A model generated the notes under the pieces. It was not told the DNA's origin and did not search any database. It saw only the letters and a program-made list of their open reading frames with translations. Positions 30,093 through 40,026 of a stretch of 64,000 nt of DNA are shown here, piece after piece. The position numbers were made by a program, and so were the translations under genes. Each line of letters starts with the position of its first letter. Position 1 is the stretch's first letter. The stretch covers positions 62,001 to 126,000 of the forward strand of contig NZ_NOLJ01000004.1 of the NCBI RefSeq assembly GCF_002246015.1. The letters run 5' to 3'. Origin of the DNA: Nostoc sp. 'Peltigera membranacea cyanobiont' 210A. GTDB taxonomy: Bacteria > Cyanobacteriota > Cyanobacteriia > Cyanobacteriales > Nostocaceae.

Positions 30093-32171
30093 GTGGCACG
30101 CACGATCCCGCTAGAGAAAGTACGCAACATTGGTATTGCGGCGCATATAGATGCGGGCAAAACAACAACAACAGAGAGAATATTATTTTACTCTGGGATA
30201 ATTCATAAAATTGGCGAAGTTCACGAAGGAACTGCTGTCACAGACTGGATGGAGCAGGAGCGGGAGCGGGGAATTACCATTACTGCTGCTGCGATCAGTA
30301 CCAGTTGGAAAGATCATCAAATTAACATTATCGATACTCCGGGTCACGTAGACTTCACAATTGAAGTTGAGCGTTCCATGCGCGTGTTGGATGGTGTAAT
30401 CGCAGTATTTTGTTCTGTGGGTGGCGTGCAACCGCAGTCTGAGACAGTGTGGCGGCAAGCAGAACGCTACAAGGTTCCTCGGATAGCCTTTATCAACAAG
30501 ATGGATCGCACCGGAGCGAACTTTTATAAAGTTCACGAGCAAATCCGCGATCGCCTGCGGGCAAATGCGATCGCCATTCAACTACCAATTGGTAGTGAAA
30601 ACGACTTCCGAGGTATCGTTGACCTAGTAGGGCAACGTGCGTATATTTACGCTAATGACCAAGGAACCGATATCCAGGAAACTGATATCCCAGAAGAACT
30701 ACAAGCGCAGGTAGACGAATTCCGTACCAAGCTAATAGAGGCTGCGGCAGAAACCGATGATGCTCTGATGGCTAAGTACTTCGACGGCGAAGAACTTACA
30801 GAACAGGAAGTTCGGACTGCCCTGCGTAAAGGCACAATTGCGGGGACAATTGTACCAGTACTTTGCGGTTCGGCATTCAAAAACAAAGGCGTACAGTTGA
30901 TGCTGGATGCCGTTGTAGATTACCTGCCAGCGCCTAGTGAAGTACCACCAATTCAAGGCTTACTGCCCAATGGCGATACTATTGAGCGGCGGGCTGATGA
31001 CAACGAACCCCTAGCGGCTCTGGCATTCAAGATTATGGCTGACCCTTACGGTCGCCTGACATTTGTTCGCGTTTATTCTGGTGTCCTGAAAAAGGGCAGC
31101 TACGTTCTCAACGCTAGTAAGAATAAAAAAGAACGGATTTCCCGCTTAGTTCTCATGAAGGCAGACGATCGGCAAGATGTCGATGAACTGCGGGCGGGTG
31201 ATTTAGGAGCAGCTCTGGGATTGAAAGACACCTTGACAGGTGACACGCTCTGTGATGATGGATCGCCAGTAATCCTGGAATCCCTATTCATTCCTGAGCC
31301 TGTGATCTCGGTGGCGGTTGAACCCAAAACCAAGAACGACATGGACAAGTTGTCCAAAGCTCTGCAATCTCTCTCAGAAGAAGACCCCACCTTCCGTGTC
31401 CGCGTCGATCCGGAAACAAACCAAACCGTGATCGCGGGGATGGGAGAGCTACACCTAGAAATTCTAGTAGACCGAATGTTGCGAGAATTCAAGGTGGAAG
31501 CGAATGTAGGTGCGCCACAAGTAGCTTACCGAGAAACAATTCGGAAAGCTGTGAACAAAGTTGATGGCAAATTCATCCGCCAAAGTGGTGGTAAAGGTCA
31601 ATACGGTCACGTTGTGATCAATTTGGAGCCTGGAGAACCCGGTACTGGCTTTGAATTCGTTTCCAAAATTGCTGGCGGTACCGTACCTAAAGAGTACGTT
31701 GGCCCCGCAGAACAAGGGATGAAAGAAAGCTGCGAATCCGGTGTTCTAGCTGGATATCCATTGATTGACGTTAAAGTGACGCTAATTGATGGGTCATACC
31801 ACGATGTAGACTCTTCAGAAATGGCTTTCAAAATCGCTGGCTCAATGGCGATGAAAGAGGCTGTGCTGAAAGCTTCACCTGTCATCTTAGAGCCTATGAT
31901 GAAAGTTGAGGTTGAAGTTCCTGAAGACTATATGGGGAACGTCATTGGCGACCTAAACACCCGCCGAGGGCAGATTGAAAGCCAAAGCACCGAAAAGGGA
32001 CTCGCTAAGGTAACATCCAAAGTTCCACTAGCGAGCATGTTTGGCTACGCCACTGATATCCGGTCAAAAACGCAAGGTCGGGGTACCTTCACGATGGAAT
32101 TCAGCCACTACGAAGAGGTGCCTCGCAGCGTAGCTGAAACTATCATTGCAAAAAGCAAAGGGAACGCTTAG
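30093..32171 (+). CDS. fusA: Elongation factor G
   Basis: 692 residues from a GTG start with an exact AGGAGGT (30082-30088) four bases upstream, the best Shine-Dalgarno in the window. GTPase motifs are [10 protein letters not shown] (G1, residues 16-25), DTPGH (G3) and NKMD (G4). The domain IV tip and translocation segments ([16 protein letters not shown]) are present. The length and intact motifs mark it as the main housekeeping EF-G. Only 23 bp separate it from tufA. Confidence 0.98.
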   Translation: MARTIPLEKVRNIGIAAHIDAGKTTTTERILFYSGIIHKIGEVHEGTAVTDWMEQERERGITITAAAISTSWKDHQINIIDTPGHVDFTIEVERSMRVLDGVIAVFCSVGGVQPQSETVWRQAERYKVPRIAFINKMDRTGANFYKVHEQIRDRLRANAIAIQLPIGSENDFRGIVDLVGQRAYIYANDQGTDIQETDIPEELQAQVDEFRTKLIEAAAETDDALMAKYFDGEELTEQEVRTALRKGTIAGTIVPVLCGSAFKNKGVQLMLDAVVDYLPAPSEVPPIQGLLPNGDTIERRADDNEPLAALAFKIMADPYGRLTFVRVYSGVLKKGSYVLNASKNKKERISRLVLMKADDRQDVDELRAGDLGAALGLKDTLTGDTLCDDGSPVILESLFIPEPVISVAVEPKTKNDMDKLSKALQSLSEEDPTFRVRVDPETNQTVIAGMGELHLEILVDRMLREFKVEANVGAPQVAYRETIRKAVNKVDGKFIRQSGGKGQYGHVVINLEPGEPGTGFEFVSKIAGGTVPKEYVGPAEQGMKESCESGVLAGYPLIDVKVTLIDGSYHDVDSSEMAFKIAGSMAMKEAVLKASPVILEPMMKVEVEVPEDYMGNVIGDLNTRRGQIESQSTEKGLAKVTSKVPLASMFGYATDIRSKTQGRGTFTMEFSHYEEVPRSVAETIIAKSKGNA

Positions 32172-32194
32172 TTAAAATAAGGAAATGAGCATTC

Positions 32195-33424
32195 ATGGCA
32201 CGCGCAAAGTTTGAAAGGAATAAACCCCACATTAATATCGGTACAGTTGGCCACGTTGACCACGGTAAAACTACCTTGACAGCAGCCATCACCATGACCT
32301 TGGCCGCTATGGGTCAGGCTGTAGCTAAGGGCTACGACCAAATTGATAATGCCCCAGAAGAAAAGGCACGGGGTATTACCATCAATACTGCTCACGTAGA
32401 GTATGAAACCGAAAGTCGGCACTATGCTCACGTAGACTGTCCAGGACACGCTGACTATGTGAAGAACATGATCACCGGTGCTGCCCAAATGGACGGAGGT
32501 ATCCTCGTAGTTGCTGCTACCGATGGTCCTATGCCCCAAACCCGCGAACACATCCTGTTGGCAAAACAGGTAGGCGTTCCCAGTCTGGTTGTCTTCTTGA
32601 ACAAAGAAGATTTGATGGATGACCCAGAACTCTTGGAACTAGTAGAACTAGAACTGAGAGAACTGTTAAGCAGCTATGATTTCCCTGGCGATGATATCCC
32701 CATCGTCAAAGGCTCTGGTTTGCAAGCTCTAGAAGCAATGACTAAGAATCCCAAGACCAAACGCGGTGAAAATCCGTGGGTAGACAAAATCTATGAACTG
32801 ATGGATGCTGTAGATTCTTACATTCCTACTCCTGAGCGGGATGTTGATAAACCCTTCCTGATGGCTGTAGAAGATGTGTTCTCAATTACAGGTCGTGGTA
32901 CTGTTGCCACCGGTCGGATTGAGCGGGGTGTAGTCAAAGTTGGCGATAACGTTGAACTAGTGGGTATCAGAGATACTCGCGCTACTACCGTAACTGGTAT
33001 TGAGATGTTCAAGAAGAGTCTCGACCAAGGTATGGCTGGAGATAACGCTGGGGTACTACTCCGGGGTATCCAGAAGGCTGATATTGAACGGGGTATGGTC
33101 ATCGCCAAACCTGGTTCGATTAAACCTCACAATGAATTTGAAGGTGAGGTTTATGTCTTAACAGAAAAAGAAGGTGGTCGTAAGACTCCATTCTTCGCTG
33201 GCTACCGTCCCCAGTTCTACGTGCGGACAACTGATGTAACTGGTACCATCAAAGCCTACACCTCTGATGAAGGTAAAGAAGTAGAAATGGTAATGCCAGG
33301 CGATCGCATCAAGATGACAGTAGAATTGATCAACGCGATCGCGATTGAACAAGGAATGCGCTTCGCTATCCGCGAAGGTGGTCGCACCATTGGTGCTGGT
33401 GTCGTTTCCAAAATTATCAAGTAG
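32195..33424 (+). CDS. tufA: Elongation factor Tu
   Basis: 409 residues, the usual cyanobacterial length. G1 GHVDHGKT (19-26), the switch I segment [15 protein letters not shown]3 DCPGHADY and G4 NKED are all present. The C-terminal barrel domains end [33 protein letters not shown] precedes the ATG, so the ribosome-binding site is weak. It delivers aminoacyl-tRNA to the ribosome. Fourth gene of the str operon. Confidence 0.98.
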   Translation: MARAKFERNKPHINIGTVGHVDHGKTTLTAAITMTLAAMGQAVAKGYDQIDNAPEEKARGITINTAHVEYETESRHYAHVDCPGHADYVKNMITGAAQMDGGILVVAATDGPMPQTREHILLAKQVGVPSLVVFLNKEDLMDDPELLELVELELRELLSSYDFPGDDIPIVKGSGLQALEAMTKNPKTKRGENPWVDKIYELMDAVDSYIPTPERDVDKPFLMAVEDVFSITGRGTVATGRIERGVVKVGDNVELVGIRDTRATTVTGIEMFKKSLDQGMAGDNAGVLLRGIQKADIERGMVIAKPGSIKPHNEFEGEVYVLTEKEGGRKTPFFAGYRPQFYVRTTDVTGTIKAYTSDEGKEVEMVMPGDRIKMTVELINAIAIEQGMRFAIREGGRTIGAGVVSKIIK

Positions 33425-33442
33425 CACCTTTTTGCTCATAAC

Positions 33443-33485
33443 AAAGGAGCAGTAGATGGTATTTATTGTGCCTCTCTGCTCCTTT
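33443..33485 (+). terminator. Hairpin between tufA and rpsJ
   Basis: AAAGGAGCAG (33443-33452) pairs perfectly with CTGCTCCTTT (33476-33485), starting 19 bp after the tufA stop. The tail that follows (CTCTTCCCTCT) is pyrimidine-rich but lacks a T-run. It may partly terminate, or stabilise and process the mRNA, thereby setting tufA and rpsJ levels apart. A second inverted repeat with ggttacag/ctgtaacc follows near 33512-33568. Confidence 0.55.
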
Positions 33486-33608
33486 CTCTTCCCTCTATAA
33501 ATAAGGTAATAGGTTACAGGGGACAGGTAATAGTTTTCTGTAACCTATAACTTGTAACCTTTAACCTGTAAATACTCCCCTAATTACGCAGAACCTGGAA
33601 AATTAAAG

Positions 33609-33926
33609 ATGGCAACTCTACAGCAGCAGAAGATTAGAATTCGCTTACAAGCCTTTGACAGGCGTTTATTAGATACATCTTGCGAGAAGATTGTAGACAC
33701 GGCTAACCGCACCAACGCTACAGCTATAGGCCCAATTCCTTTACCAACAAAACGCCGAATCTATTGTGTGCTGCGATCGCCTCATGTAGATAAAGATTCA
33801 CGGGAACACTTTGAAACCCGTACTCATCGCCGGATTATTGACATTTACCAGCCCTCTTCTAAGACTATTGATGCCCTGATGAAATTGGATCTACCATCGG
33901 GTGTAGATATTGAAGTCAAACTTTAA
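33609..33926 (+). CDS. rpsJ: 30S ribosomal protein S10
   Basis: 105 residues, standard. [78 protein letters not shown] is diagnostic. Besides its place in the 30S head, S10 is NusE in transcription antitermination. As usual in cyanobacteria it ends the str operon instead of opening the S10 operon. Confidence 0.98.
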   Translation: MATLQQQKIRIRLQAFDRRLLDTSCEKIVDTANRTNATAIGPIPLPTKRRIYCVLRSPHVDKDSREHFETRTHRRIIDIYQPSSKTIDALMKLDLPSGVDIEVKL

Positions 33927-34236
33927 TTTAGTCATTAGTCACTTGTACTGAGTTTCGACTGCGCTCAACTACCGCGTAGTCGTTGGCGTGGTCACTGAGC
34001 GTAGTCGTTCGCGGAGCGTCTCGTAGAGAAGTGCAGCCTCTCCAAGAGTTGTATTGGTCATTTGTCATTAGCAAAGAACAAAAGACAAAGGACATTAGTA
34101 TGAATATTTACACAGCCCTGAAGAAATATATCTCAGGGCTTTTATTTAGCTAGAAAACAAATGATAGAATGTAGATAAAGTACGGGAAAAGCAGAGAAAA
34201 AGAAATTTTAAAGATTAAGTTTATACCAAAGTAACA
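33927..34236. repeat. Dispersed repeats between rpsJ and the LON-domain gene
   Basis: A 45-bp element at 33990-34034 (ggtcactgagcgtag...ctcgtagagaagtgc) matches 43234-43278, inside the radical-SAM gene, at 40 of 45 positions. It is preceded by another repeat-like stretch (gactgcgctcaactaccgcgtagtcgttggcg). The str operon terminator follows at 34114. Confidence 0.75.
34114..34147 (+). terminator. Intrinsic terminator of the str operon
   Basis: AGCCCTGA (34114-34121) pairs with TCAGGGCT (34133-34140) and is followed by TTTATTT. It lies 187 bp after the rpsJ stop, the intervening stretch being repeat sequence that may have been inserted later. Confidence 0.85.
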
Positions 34237-34884
34237 ATGACATCATCTTCTAAAATTGCAGTTCGCGAACTACCTCTGTTCCCGTTACCCGAAGTAGTTC
34301 TGTTTCCTACCAGGCCATTACCCCTGCACATCTTTGAATTTCGCTACCGAATCATGATGAACACGATTTTGGAGAGCGATCGCAGGTTCGGTGTTTTGAT
34401 GTTTGATCCAGTCAAAGGTACAATTGCAAACACTGGTTGCTGTGCCGAAATCATTCATCACCAAAGGCTGCCAGACGATCGGATCAAGATGATGACTTTA
34501 GGGCAGCAAAGATTTCGTGTATTAGAGTATGTTCGTGAAAAGCCATATCGCGTTGGACTAGTTGAGTGGATTGAAGACCAACCACCCACTAAAGATTTGC
34601 GACCTTTATCAACTGAAGTCGAACAACTACTGCGAGATGTTGTGCGTTTATCAGCAAAATTAACCGAACAAAACATCGAACTGCCAGAAGATTTGCCCGA
34701 TCTACCAACAGAGTTATCTTATTGGGTAGCCAGTAACCTTTATGGTGTTGCCGCAGAGCAGCAATTATTGCTAGAAATGCAGGATACTGTAACTCGTCTA
34801 GAGCGGGAAGCAGAAATTTTAACTTCTACTCGGAATCACTTGGCAGCTCGTGCTGTTCTCAAAGACACATTTAGTGAAAAGTGA
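34237..34884 (+). CDS. LON substrate-binding domain protein
   Basis: 215 residues consisting of the N-terminal domain of Lon protease without ATPase or protease parts. ELPLFPLPEVVLFPTRPLPLHIFEFRYRIMMNTILESDRRFGVL and the ETGCCAEI-type segment (NTGCCAEIIHHQRLPDDRI) are typical. The C-terminal half is helical, possibly coiled-coil (EMQDTVTRLEREAEILT). Such stand-alone proteins are common in cyanobacteria and plastids. A role in substrate recognition is assumed, not shown. Confidence 0.9.
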   Translation: MTSSSKIAVRELPLFPLPEVVLFPTRPLPLHIFEFRYRIMMNTILESDRRFGVLMFDPVKGTIANTGCCAEIIHHQRLPDDRIKMMTLGQQRFRVLEYVREKPYRVGLVEWIEDQPPTKDLRPLSTEVEQLLRDVVRLSAKLTEQNIELPEDLPDLPTELSYWVASNLYGVAAEQQLLLEMQDTVTRLEREAEILTSTRNHLAARAVLKDTFSEK

Positions 34885-34895
34885 GGATTTACGAG

Positions 34896-34915
34896 AGACG
34901 CGATTAATCGCGTCT
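34896..34915. repeat. Perfect 20-bp palindrome
   Basis: AGACGCGATTAATCGCGTCT is its own reverse complement. It lies 11 bp after the LON-domain gene stop and shares its core with the gcgattaatcgc element after rpsL (28957-28968). It is followed by gagttaggagttag, a fragment of the STRR heptamer. Confidence 0.8.
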
Positions 34916-35011
34916 GTACTGAGTTAGGAGTTAGAAAAAAATAACAAAAAATAAAAGATTGACAACTTATAATTTATAGTCTCTAACTGATAACAGATAA
35001 CTCCTAACTTC

Positions 35012-35887
35012 TTAAGTAACGGTGCCGATCGGTAAAACATTGTAAGCGCCAAGAATTTTTAAAATCTCTGTGTGGATAGTTAATTCTGCTAAAGCAGATT
35101 GCATTTGTGCTTCCTTGGCATCTGCTTCTAAATCCATGAAAAACAAGTATTCGCCTAGCGATCGCTTCGTCGGACGAGATTCAATCCGGCTGAGGTTAAT
35201 CCCTAGTTGAGCAAATATTTGCAAAGGTTTGACCAATGCTCCGGGTGTGTTGGCAGGCATACTAAAAGCCAGCGATGTTTGACTAGTAGGCGCTTTTGTT
35301 GTCTGATATCCAGCGTCCACTTCACCCTGACTTACTACCCAAAAACGAGTAAAGTTTTCTGGATAGTCGTTGATGTTACTGGCAAGTATCGGTAACTTAT
35401 AGAGTTGAGCCGCTCTGCTAGAAGCGATCGCTGCCGTTGTTGTCTCTTGCTCCAATCCCTGTAGTGCTTCGGTCGTGGAATTGCTGGGAATAATCTGTAC
35501 AGTCGGCAAAAACCGCTCTAACCATCCCTGACATTGTGCCAAAGCTTGCGGGTGAGAGTAAACAGTTTTAATACTATCTAAATTAGGCGCGCAAGAAATT
35601 AACATGTGGGCAATGGGTAATACCAAAGCCAACTGAATTCGCAAACTGTCCAACTGCCAAAGTGTATCCAGTGTTGTAGTAACGCTCCCTTCAATAGAAT
35701 TTTCCACTGGTACAACAGCCAACTGCGCTTGACCGTTAGCAACGGCGTGCAGTGATTGAGAAATGCTGGGATAGGGGCATAATCTAGCTTCAATTCCCGT
35801 ACTTTTGCTCAACCAGTTGACATAAAAAATAGTTGCTTGTTCTGCATAAGTGCCAGGAGGCCCTAAATGTGCGATCGATAAAGTCAT
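35012..35887 (-). CDS. pheA: Prephenate dehydratase
   Basis: From the ATG at 35887 (MTLSIAHLGPPGTYAEQA) the protein has 291 residues. The longer frame to 35980 adds 31 residues unlike the family. The catalytic PDT domain includes VVPVENSIEGSVTTTLD, and a C-terminal ACT domain includes LAFSMPANTPGALVKPLQIFAQLGINLSRIESRPTKRSLGEYLFFMD. The ESRP motif there is the phenylalanine feedback site. It converts prephenate to phenylpyruvate for Phe synthesis. It is a single gene, not fused to chorismate mutase. Confidence 0.95.
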   Translation of the reverse strand: MTLSIAHLGPPGTYAEQATIFYVNWLSKSTGIEARLCPYPSISQSLHAVANGQAQLAVVPVENSIEGSVTTTLDTLWQLDSLRIQLALVLPIAHMLISCAPNLDSIKTVYSHPQALAQCQGWLERFLPTVQIIPSNSTTEALQGLEQETTTAAIASSRAAQLYKLPILASNINDYPENFTRFWVVSQGEVDAGYQTTKAPTSQTSLAFSMPANTPGALVKPLQIFAQLGINLSRIESRPTKRSLGEYLFFMDLEADAKEAQMQSALAELTIHTEILKILGAYNVLPIGTVT

Positions 35888-36454
35888 GCTTTTAGCCTTA
35901 AGTTGCGAGTTTAATGCGTAAAGAGAGATTATGATATTTTGATTTGGTAAATATATCCAACATCTACTCTTACTAAACACTGTTATCTCTAAAATTTACG
36001 CACTAAAGGGATAGAAGAAAATATGTATCCGAGAAAACAAGTTATGGAAATCAGTCTTATAGCAGATAAATTTCATTGCAGTTTTTTTTGCTAAATCCCT
36101 CTGAAGATTTAAGAGCAATGATATTGATTTCTACCTAAACAAAAAGCATATTCTTGATTTTATGTCAAGAGTTAAATACTCATCTATAGGAATCCGGTTT
36201 GAATTTTGAAAACATACTGAGACTTAAATGCATATCCAGCAAGGATTTATCTCTAAAATCCGTTCAAAAATCAAATAGGAGTCCTATATATTTCTTGAAC
36301 TAACAATAGAATGAGCGTACCAAGTTTTTGCTAATGATGTATAGCTGATAAGCAACAATCGTTTTTATAGTCAATAAATTTTGTACTTTTCTAATAATCA
36401 GAACTAAGTTGTTAAAAAATATTAAAATTAAGAAACAGATATTTTTATCAGCTC
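35888..36454. other. Divergent intergenic region carrying a MITE
   Basis: It holds the upstream regions of pheA (left) and the DUF1997 gene (right). The MITE at 36185-36288 is the only defined element. No other gene or RNA is visible. Confidence 0.6.
36185..36288 (+). mobile_element. 100-bp MITE with TA target duplication (copy 1)
   Basis: The element including flanking TA on each side is 104 bp. The ends are terminal inverted repeats of about 26 bp: TATAGGAATCCGGTTTGAAT at the left and, read inwards, TATAGGACTCCTATTTGATT at the right. A second copy at 48066-48169 lies in the opposite orientation and matches at 103 of 104 positions (one G/A difference). There is no coding capacity, so it must be moved in trans. 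TA duplication suggests an IS630/Tc1-like transposase (inference). Confidence 0.88.
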
Positions 36455-37042
36455 ATGGCTACCCGGTTTACTGCCTCCCAATCGGTTGAAATCGCTGTTC
36501 CAGAGCAGCCTATTCCCATTCAGCACTACTTGCGTCAGCCTCAACGTCTGGTTAAGGCTTTGGTTGACAATAGCCGGATTCAGCAGCTTTCTGAGGAAGT
36601 ATTTCGCTTGAAAATGCGTCCGCTAACTTTTATGTCATTGAGTATTCAACCTACTGTAGACATGAGAGTTTGGGCAGAATCAAACGGAATAATTTATTTG
36701 CGATCGCTAAACTGTGAAATTTTAGGTTTCGAGTATATTAACCAGCGCTTTGCTCTCAATTTAAAAGGGTATTTGTCTCCCAAAGAGTTTAGCACTGGCA
36801 CTCGCCTGCAAGGAAAAGCTGATTTAGAAGTGGTGGTGGATTTCCCACCACCATTTTCCTTCACTCCTAAGCCGATTTTAGAAGCTACTGGCAATGGTTT
36901 GCTTAAAAGCGTGCTGTTATCGGTCAAGCAACGGTTATTAAATCAACTTTTGACGGATTATCGCTACTGGGTGATGTCACAAACTAAAGATAGAGGACTT
37001 GACGGTGATAGTACTGAATTACCAATCCTGAATGCTGAGTAA
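36455..37042 (+). CDS. DUF1997 family protein
   Basis: 195 residues, conserved in cyanobacteria and plastids. Typical segments are VEIAVPEQPIPIQHYLRQPQRLVKALVDNSRIQQLSEEVFRLKMRPLTFM and a C-terminal GNGLLKSVLLSVKQRLLNQLLTDYRYWV. The predicted mostly beta, then helical, pattern resembles lipid- or ligand-binding START-like folds, but no function is established. It has no signal peptide. It converges on rnhB across about 170 bp containing tctgtat heptamers (37190-37209). Confidence 0.85.
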   Translation: MATRFTASQSVEIAVPEQPIPIQHYLRQPQRLVKALVDNSRIQQLSEEVFRLKMRPLTFMSLSIQPTVDMRVWAESNGIIYLRSLNCEILGFEYINQRFALNLKGYLSPKEFSTGTRLQGKADLEVVVDFPPPFSFTPKPILEATGNGLLKSVLLSVKQRLLNQLLTDYRYWVMSQTKDRGLDGDSTELPILNAE

Positions 37043-37216
37043 TTATTTAACAAACAGAATTCAGGAGTCAGGAGCCAGAATACCCTTTCAGGGAAGCAAG
37101 TTACAGAATTGAATTCTGTAATTAGTAGAAGGTCTGTAAGCTTGCTCCCGCAGCTTATCCCCTACTAAACTAATTGATTCTGAATTCTGTATTCTGTATT
37201 CTGTATTCTTCTTCAA

Positions 37217-37876
37217 TCACTCAACACTCAGACCTTTGATTTGGCAAGGGCGAAAAGACTGACGATGCAGAGGCGAGGGCCCGTATTGTTGCAAGGCCAG
37301 CAAATGCCGCTGGCTACCATAACCCTTGTTACACTCCAGGTTGTACATAGGGTATTTTAATGCTAGACGCATTACCAGCTCGTCACGCCAAATCTTAGCG
37401 ACAATACTAGCAGAGGCAATAGCGAGCGATCGCTCGTCCCCTTTAATTATTGTTTGTTGCGGCAATAGCAAATCTTTGATTGACTGATTGCCGTCAATCA
37501 AGCAGATTGCAGGCTGTACCTTTAACTTCAGCACAGCCCGCTTCATTGCTAACAGCGTTGCTTGCAAAATATTTATCTTGTCAATTTCGGCAGTAGAAGC
37601 AAACCCAATTTTCCAGTCTATAGCCAGCGCACAAATTTGCTGCGCTAGTTGAGTTCTCCGAGAACTAGACAACTTTTTACTGTCTTTGATTTTAGCTGCC
37701 ATCAATATTGGCAAGGCGCGATCTGGTAAGATCACTGCTGCCGCCACCACAGGGCCAAATAGAGCGCCTCGCCCTACTTCATCAACACCTGCAACCAACC
37801 CTGGAATCTCTGACAACAAGGTAGAAAACTCTAACCAAGTGGATTGTTCCAAAGGTGTTGGCGATGTTTCTACCAT
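37217..37876 (-). CDS. rnhB: Ribonuclease HII
   Basis: 219 residues. It removes RNA, including single ribonucleotides, from RNA-DNA hybrids. The catalytic Asp and Glu are in GVDEVGRGALFGPVVAAAV, with further active-site Asp in KIKDSKKLSSSRR and ICLIDGNQ. It starts 8 bp after the rne stop on the same strand, so rne and rnhB share a transcript, as in other cyanobacteria. Confidence 0.96.
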   Translation of the reverse strand: MVETSPTPLEQSTWLEFSTLLSEIPGLVAGVDEVGRGALFGPVVAAAVILPDRALPILMAAKIKDSKKLSSSRRTQLAQQICALAIDWKIGFASTAEIDKINILQATLLAMKRAVLKLKVQPAICLIDGNQSIKDLLLPQQTIIKGDERSLAIASASIVAKIWRDELVMRLALKYPMYNLECNKGYGSQRHLLALQQYGPSPLHRQSFRPCQIKGLSVE

Positions 37877-37884
37877 AAAGTAAA

Positions 37885-40026
37885 TTAATTATCCTCGATC
37901 GCTGAGGAACGGCGGCGGCGACGGCGACTGGCAGTACCGCTGCTATTAGCTTCACTTTCATCTGCGATCTCGTTCGCAGCGGCGGCTTTTGCAGACAAGC
38001 GTCCCGAAGGATTTACAGTTAACTCCGGTGGTTCAGTTGTCTCTTCGATCAAAGATTTTTGTTCTGGCTCAATAACTTTTGGTGTCGGTATTTTGCTTGC
38101 AGTTATTTCAGGTGTTGCCTTTTGGGCAATAGTGATTATTTCAGGTGTTGCTTTTTGGAGAATAGTTGATTCTGAGGTTGATTCAATTGGGGTCGTTGGT
38201 TGTTGACCGGGCTGAATCACATTAATAATCACAGACTTGGTATTTTTAACCTCTTGCTCTAACTTCACCAAGGGAGATATTCCCATCAAGGCAAATATAT
38301 CCTGTTCTTGGAGGCTCATTTCTACAGTTCTAATCTCCGGTGGTTCTACCACTGGCTTAACTGGTTCTGCCTTGATAATTTTAGTGCGCTCTACTCTTTC
38401 ACTCCAGCCTGGTTTACCAAGGGTGGGCGAGGCAATTTCTGGTGCAACTCCTAGTTCTGGTTCTACATCCAGGTCTAAATCTGGCTCGTTAACAAAAGCT
38501 AGGGGATTGGGAACAATCCGAGCTTCATCTTTCCCGTTTAACCCATTGACACCAATTCGACTGCGGCGAGTGCGGGTACGGCGCTTATCATTAAGTTCTT
38601 GATAACTAGGATGATTGATCAGATTGAGGTTGCTCAATTCCGAGTCGCCGTCAAATGCTTCCCCAAATCCATCATAGGTTTCTCGTGGTTCCGGGATGCG
38701 GGCAGATGGCTGACGTGGTTCTCGGTGAGGCAAGGATACAAAACGTTCGCGCTCTGGTGTCTCTGCCGGTATTGGCAATCGGTTTTCGATTTCTCCAGGC
38801 AGACGCAGAGTATGTCCTAAACCGCCGCAGGTGGGGCAAGTTTCACCAAATAATTCATAAATATTTTGACCCTGACGTTTGCGGGTCAATTCTACTAAAC
38901 CCAGTTCGGTAAGTTGGGCAATTTGGGGACGAGCTTTGTCTGCTTTGAGTGCTTTATTAAAGTGTTCGAGAACTTGTAGTTGGTCACGTCGCGATTCCAT
39001 ATCGATAAAATCAACAACGATCACCCCGGCGATATTTCGCAGGCGCAACTGGCGAGCAATTTCTGTTGCCGCTTCGCAGTTTGTCCACAAAACTGTTTCT
39101 CTAGCTGTTGCCGATCGCGTGAAGGAACCTGAGTTAACATCGATTACGGTTAATGCCTCCGTCGGTTCGATGATAATGTAACCGCCAGAAGGGAGGTCTA
39201 CTCTCGGCTTCAGGGCTTCTCGAATCGCAGCAGTGATGCGGAAGTATTCTAAAATTGGGGAGCGATCGCGATGATGGTCAATCAACAATCCCTGCGGTGT
39301 TTGACCGCCACTCCAATTCTGCAAGTACTGTTTGACGCGCTTCAAACCAGTACTAGAATCTACGACAATCCGATTGACATCCGCGCCGTACATATCCCGC
39401 AATACACGCTGGATAAAGTCATCGTCTCGGTTGAGCAGTGCTGGAGCACGGGTGGAATGGGCTTCCTGCTGAATGGCTTCCCATTGCTTTTGCAGCAATT
39501 CCAAATCTTCCATAATCGCTTCTTCGGGTTTACCTTCTGCTTCTGTACGCACAAGCAAACCCATTCCCGCTGGCTTGACCAAAATCGCCAGCGCTCGCAA
39601 GCGGTTGCGCTCACTTTCACTTTTAATCCGTCGGGATAAATTTACGCCCCTACCGTAGGGCATCAGTACTACGTAGCGTCCGGGTAAGGTAATATTACCC
39701 GTGAGCCTGGGCCCTTTTGTCCCCGTTGGCTCTTTCATTACTTGCACCAAAACTTTCTGCTGTGGTGCTAGTAGTTCTGTAATTGCTGCTGCGGTACGCT
39801 TGAGCTTCAATGGCCCCAAGTCGGTGACGTGAATAAAACCGTTCCGCTCTGGGTCGCCAATATTGACAAAAGCCGCATCTATCCCAGGCAATACGTTTTC
39901 TACTACTCCTAAGTAGATATCACCTATTTGATGATGACCCGTAGCAACAACGAGTTCCTGTATTTGATCTTCAGAAAAAACCGCAGCAATTTGGTGCTGC
40001 TCCGCGATGATAATTTGTTTCGGCAT
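37885..40026 (-). CDS. rne: Ribonuclease E/G
   Basis: 713 residues. The N-terminal catalytic half has an S1 domain (IGDIYLGVVENVLPGIDAAFVNIG), catalytic Asp residues in VIDVNSGSF and VVDFIDMESRRD, and the zinc-link CPTCGG. The C-terminal half is low-complexity, Pro/Glu/Thr-rich and variable. It ends with six Arg then SSAIEDN. As I recall, the RRRRRRSSA nonapeptide in cyanobacterial RNase E binds polynucleotide phosphorylase and so organises a degradosome. It starts mRNA decay and rRNA processing. Confidence 0.96.
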   Translation of the reverse strand: MPKQIIIAEQHQIAAVFSEDQIQELVVATGHHQIGDIYLGVVENVLPGIDAAFVNIGDPERNGFIHVTDLGPLKLKRTAAAITELLAPQQKVLVQVMKEPTGTKGPRLTGNITLPGRYVVLMPYGRGVNLSRRIKSESERNRLRALAILVKPAGMGLLVRTEAEGKPEEAIMEDLELLQKQWEAIQQEAHSTRAPALLNRDDDFIQRVLRDMYGADVNRIVVDSSTGLKRVKQYLQNWSGGQTPQGLLIDHHRDRSPILEYFRITAAIREALKPRVDLPSGGYIIIEPTEALTVIDVNSGSFTRSATARETVLWTNCEAATEIARQLRLRNIAGVIVVDFIDMESRRDQLQVLEHFNKALKADKARPQIAQLTELGLVELTRKRQGQNIYELFGETCPTCGGLGHTLRLPGEIENRLPIPAETPERERFVSLPHREPRQPSARIPEPRETYDGFGEAFDGDSELSNLNLINHPSYQELNDKRRTRTRRSRIGVNGLNGKDEARIVPNPLAFVNEPDLDLDVEPELGVAPEIASPTLGKPGWSERVERTKIIKAEPVKPVVEPPEIRTVEMSLQEQDIFALMGISPLVKLEQEVKNTKSVIINVIQPGQQPTTPIESTSESTILQKATPEIITIAQKATPEITASKIPTPKVIEPEQKSLIEETTEPPELTVNPSGRLSAKAAAANEIADESEANSSGTASRRRRRRSSAIEDN

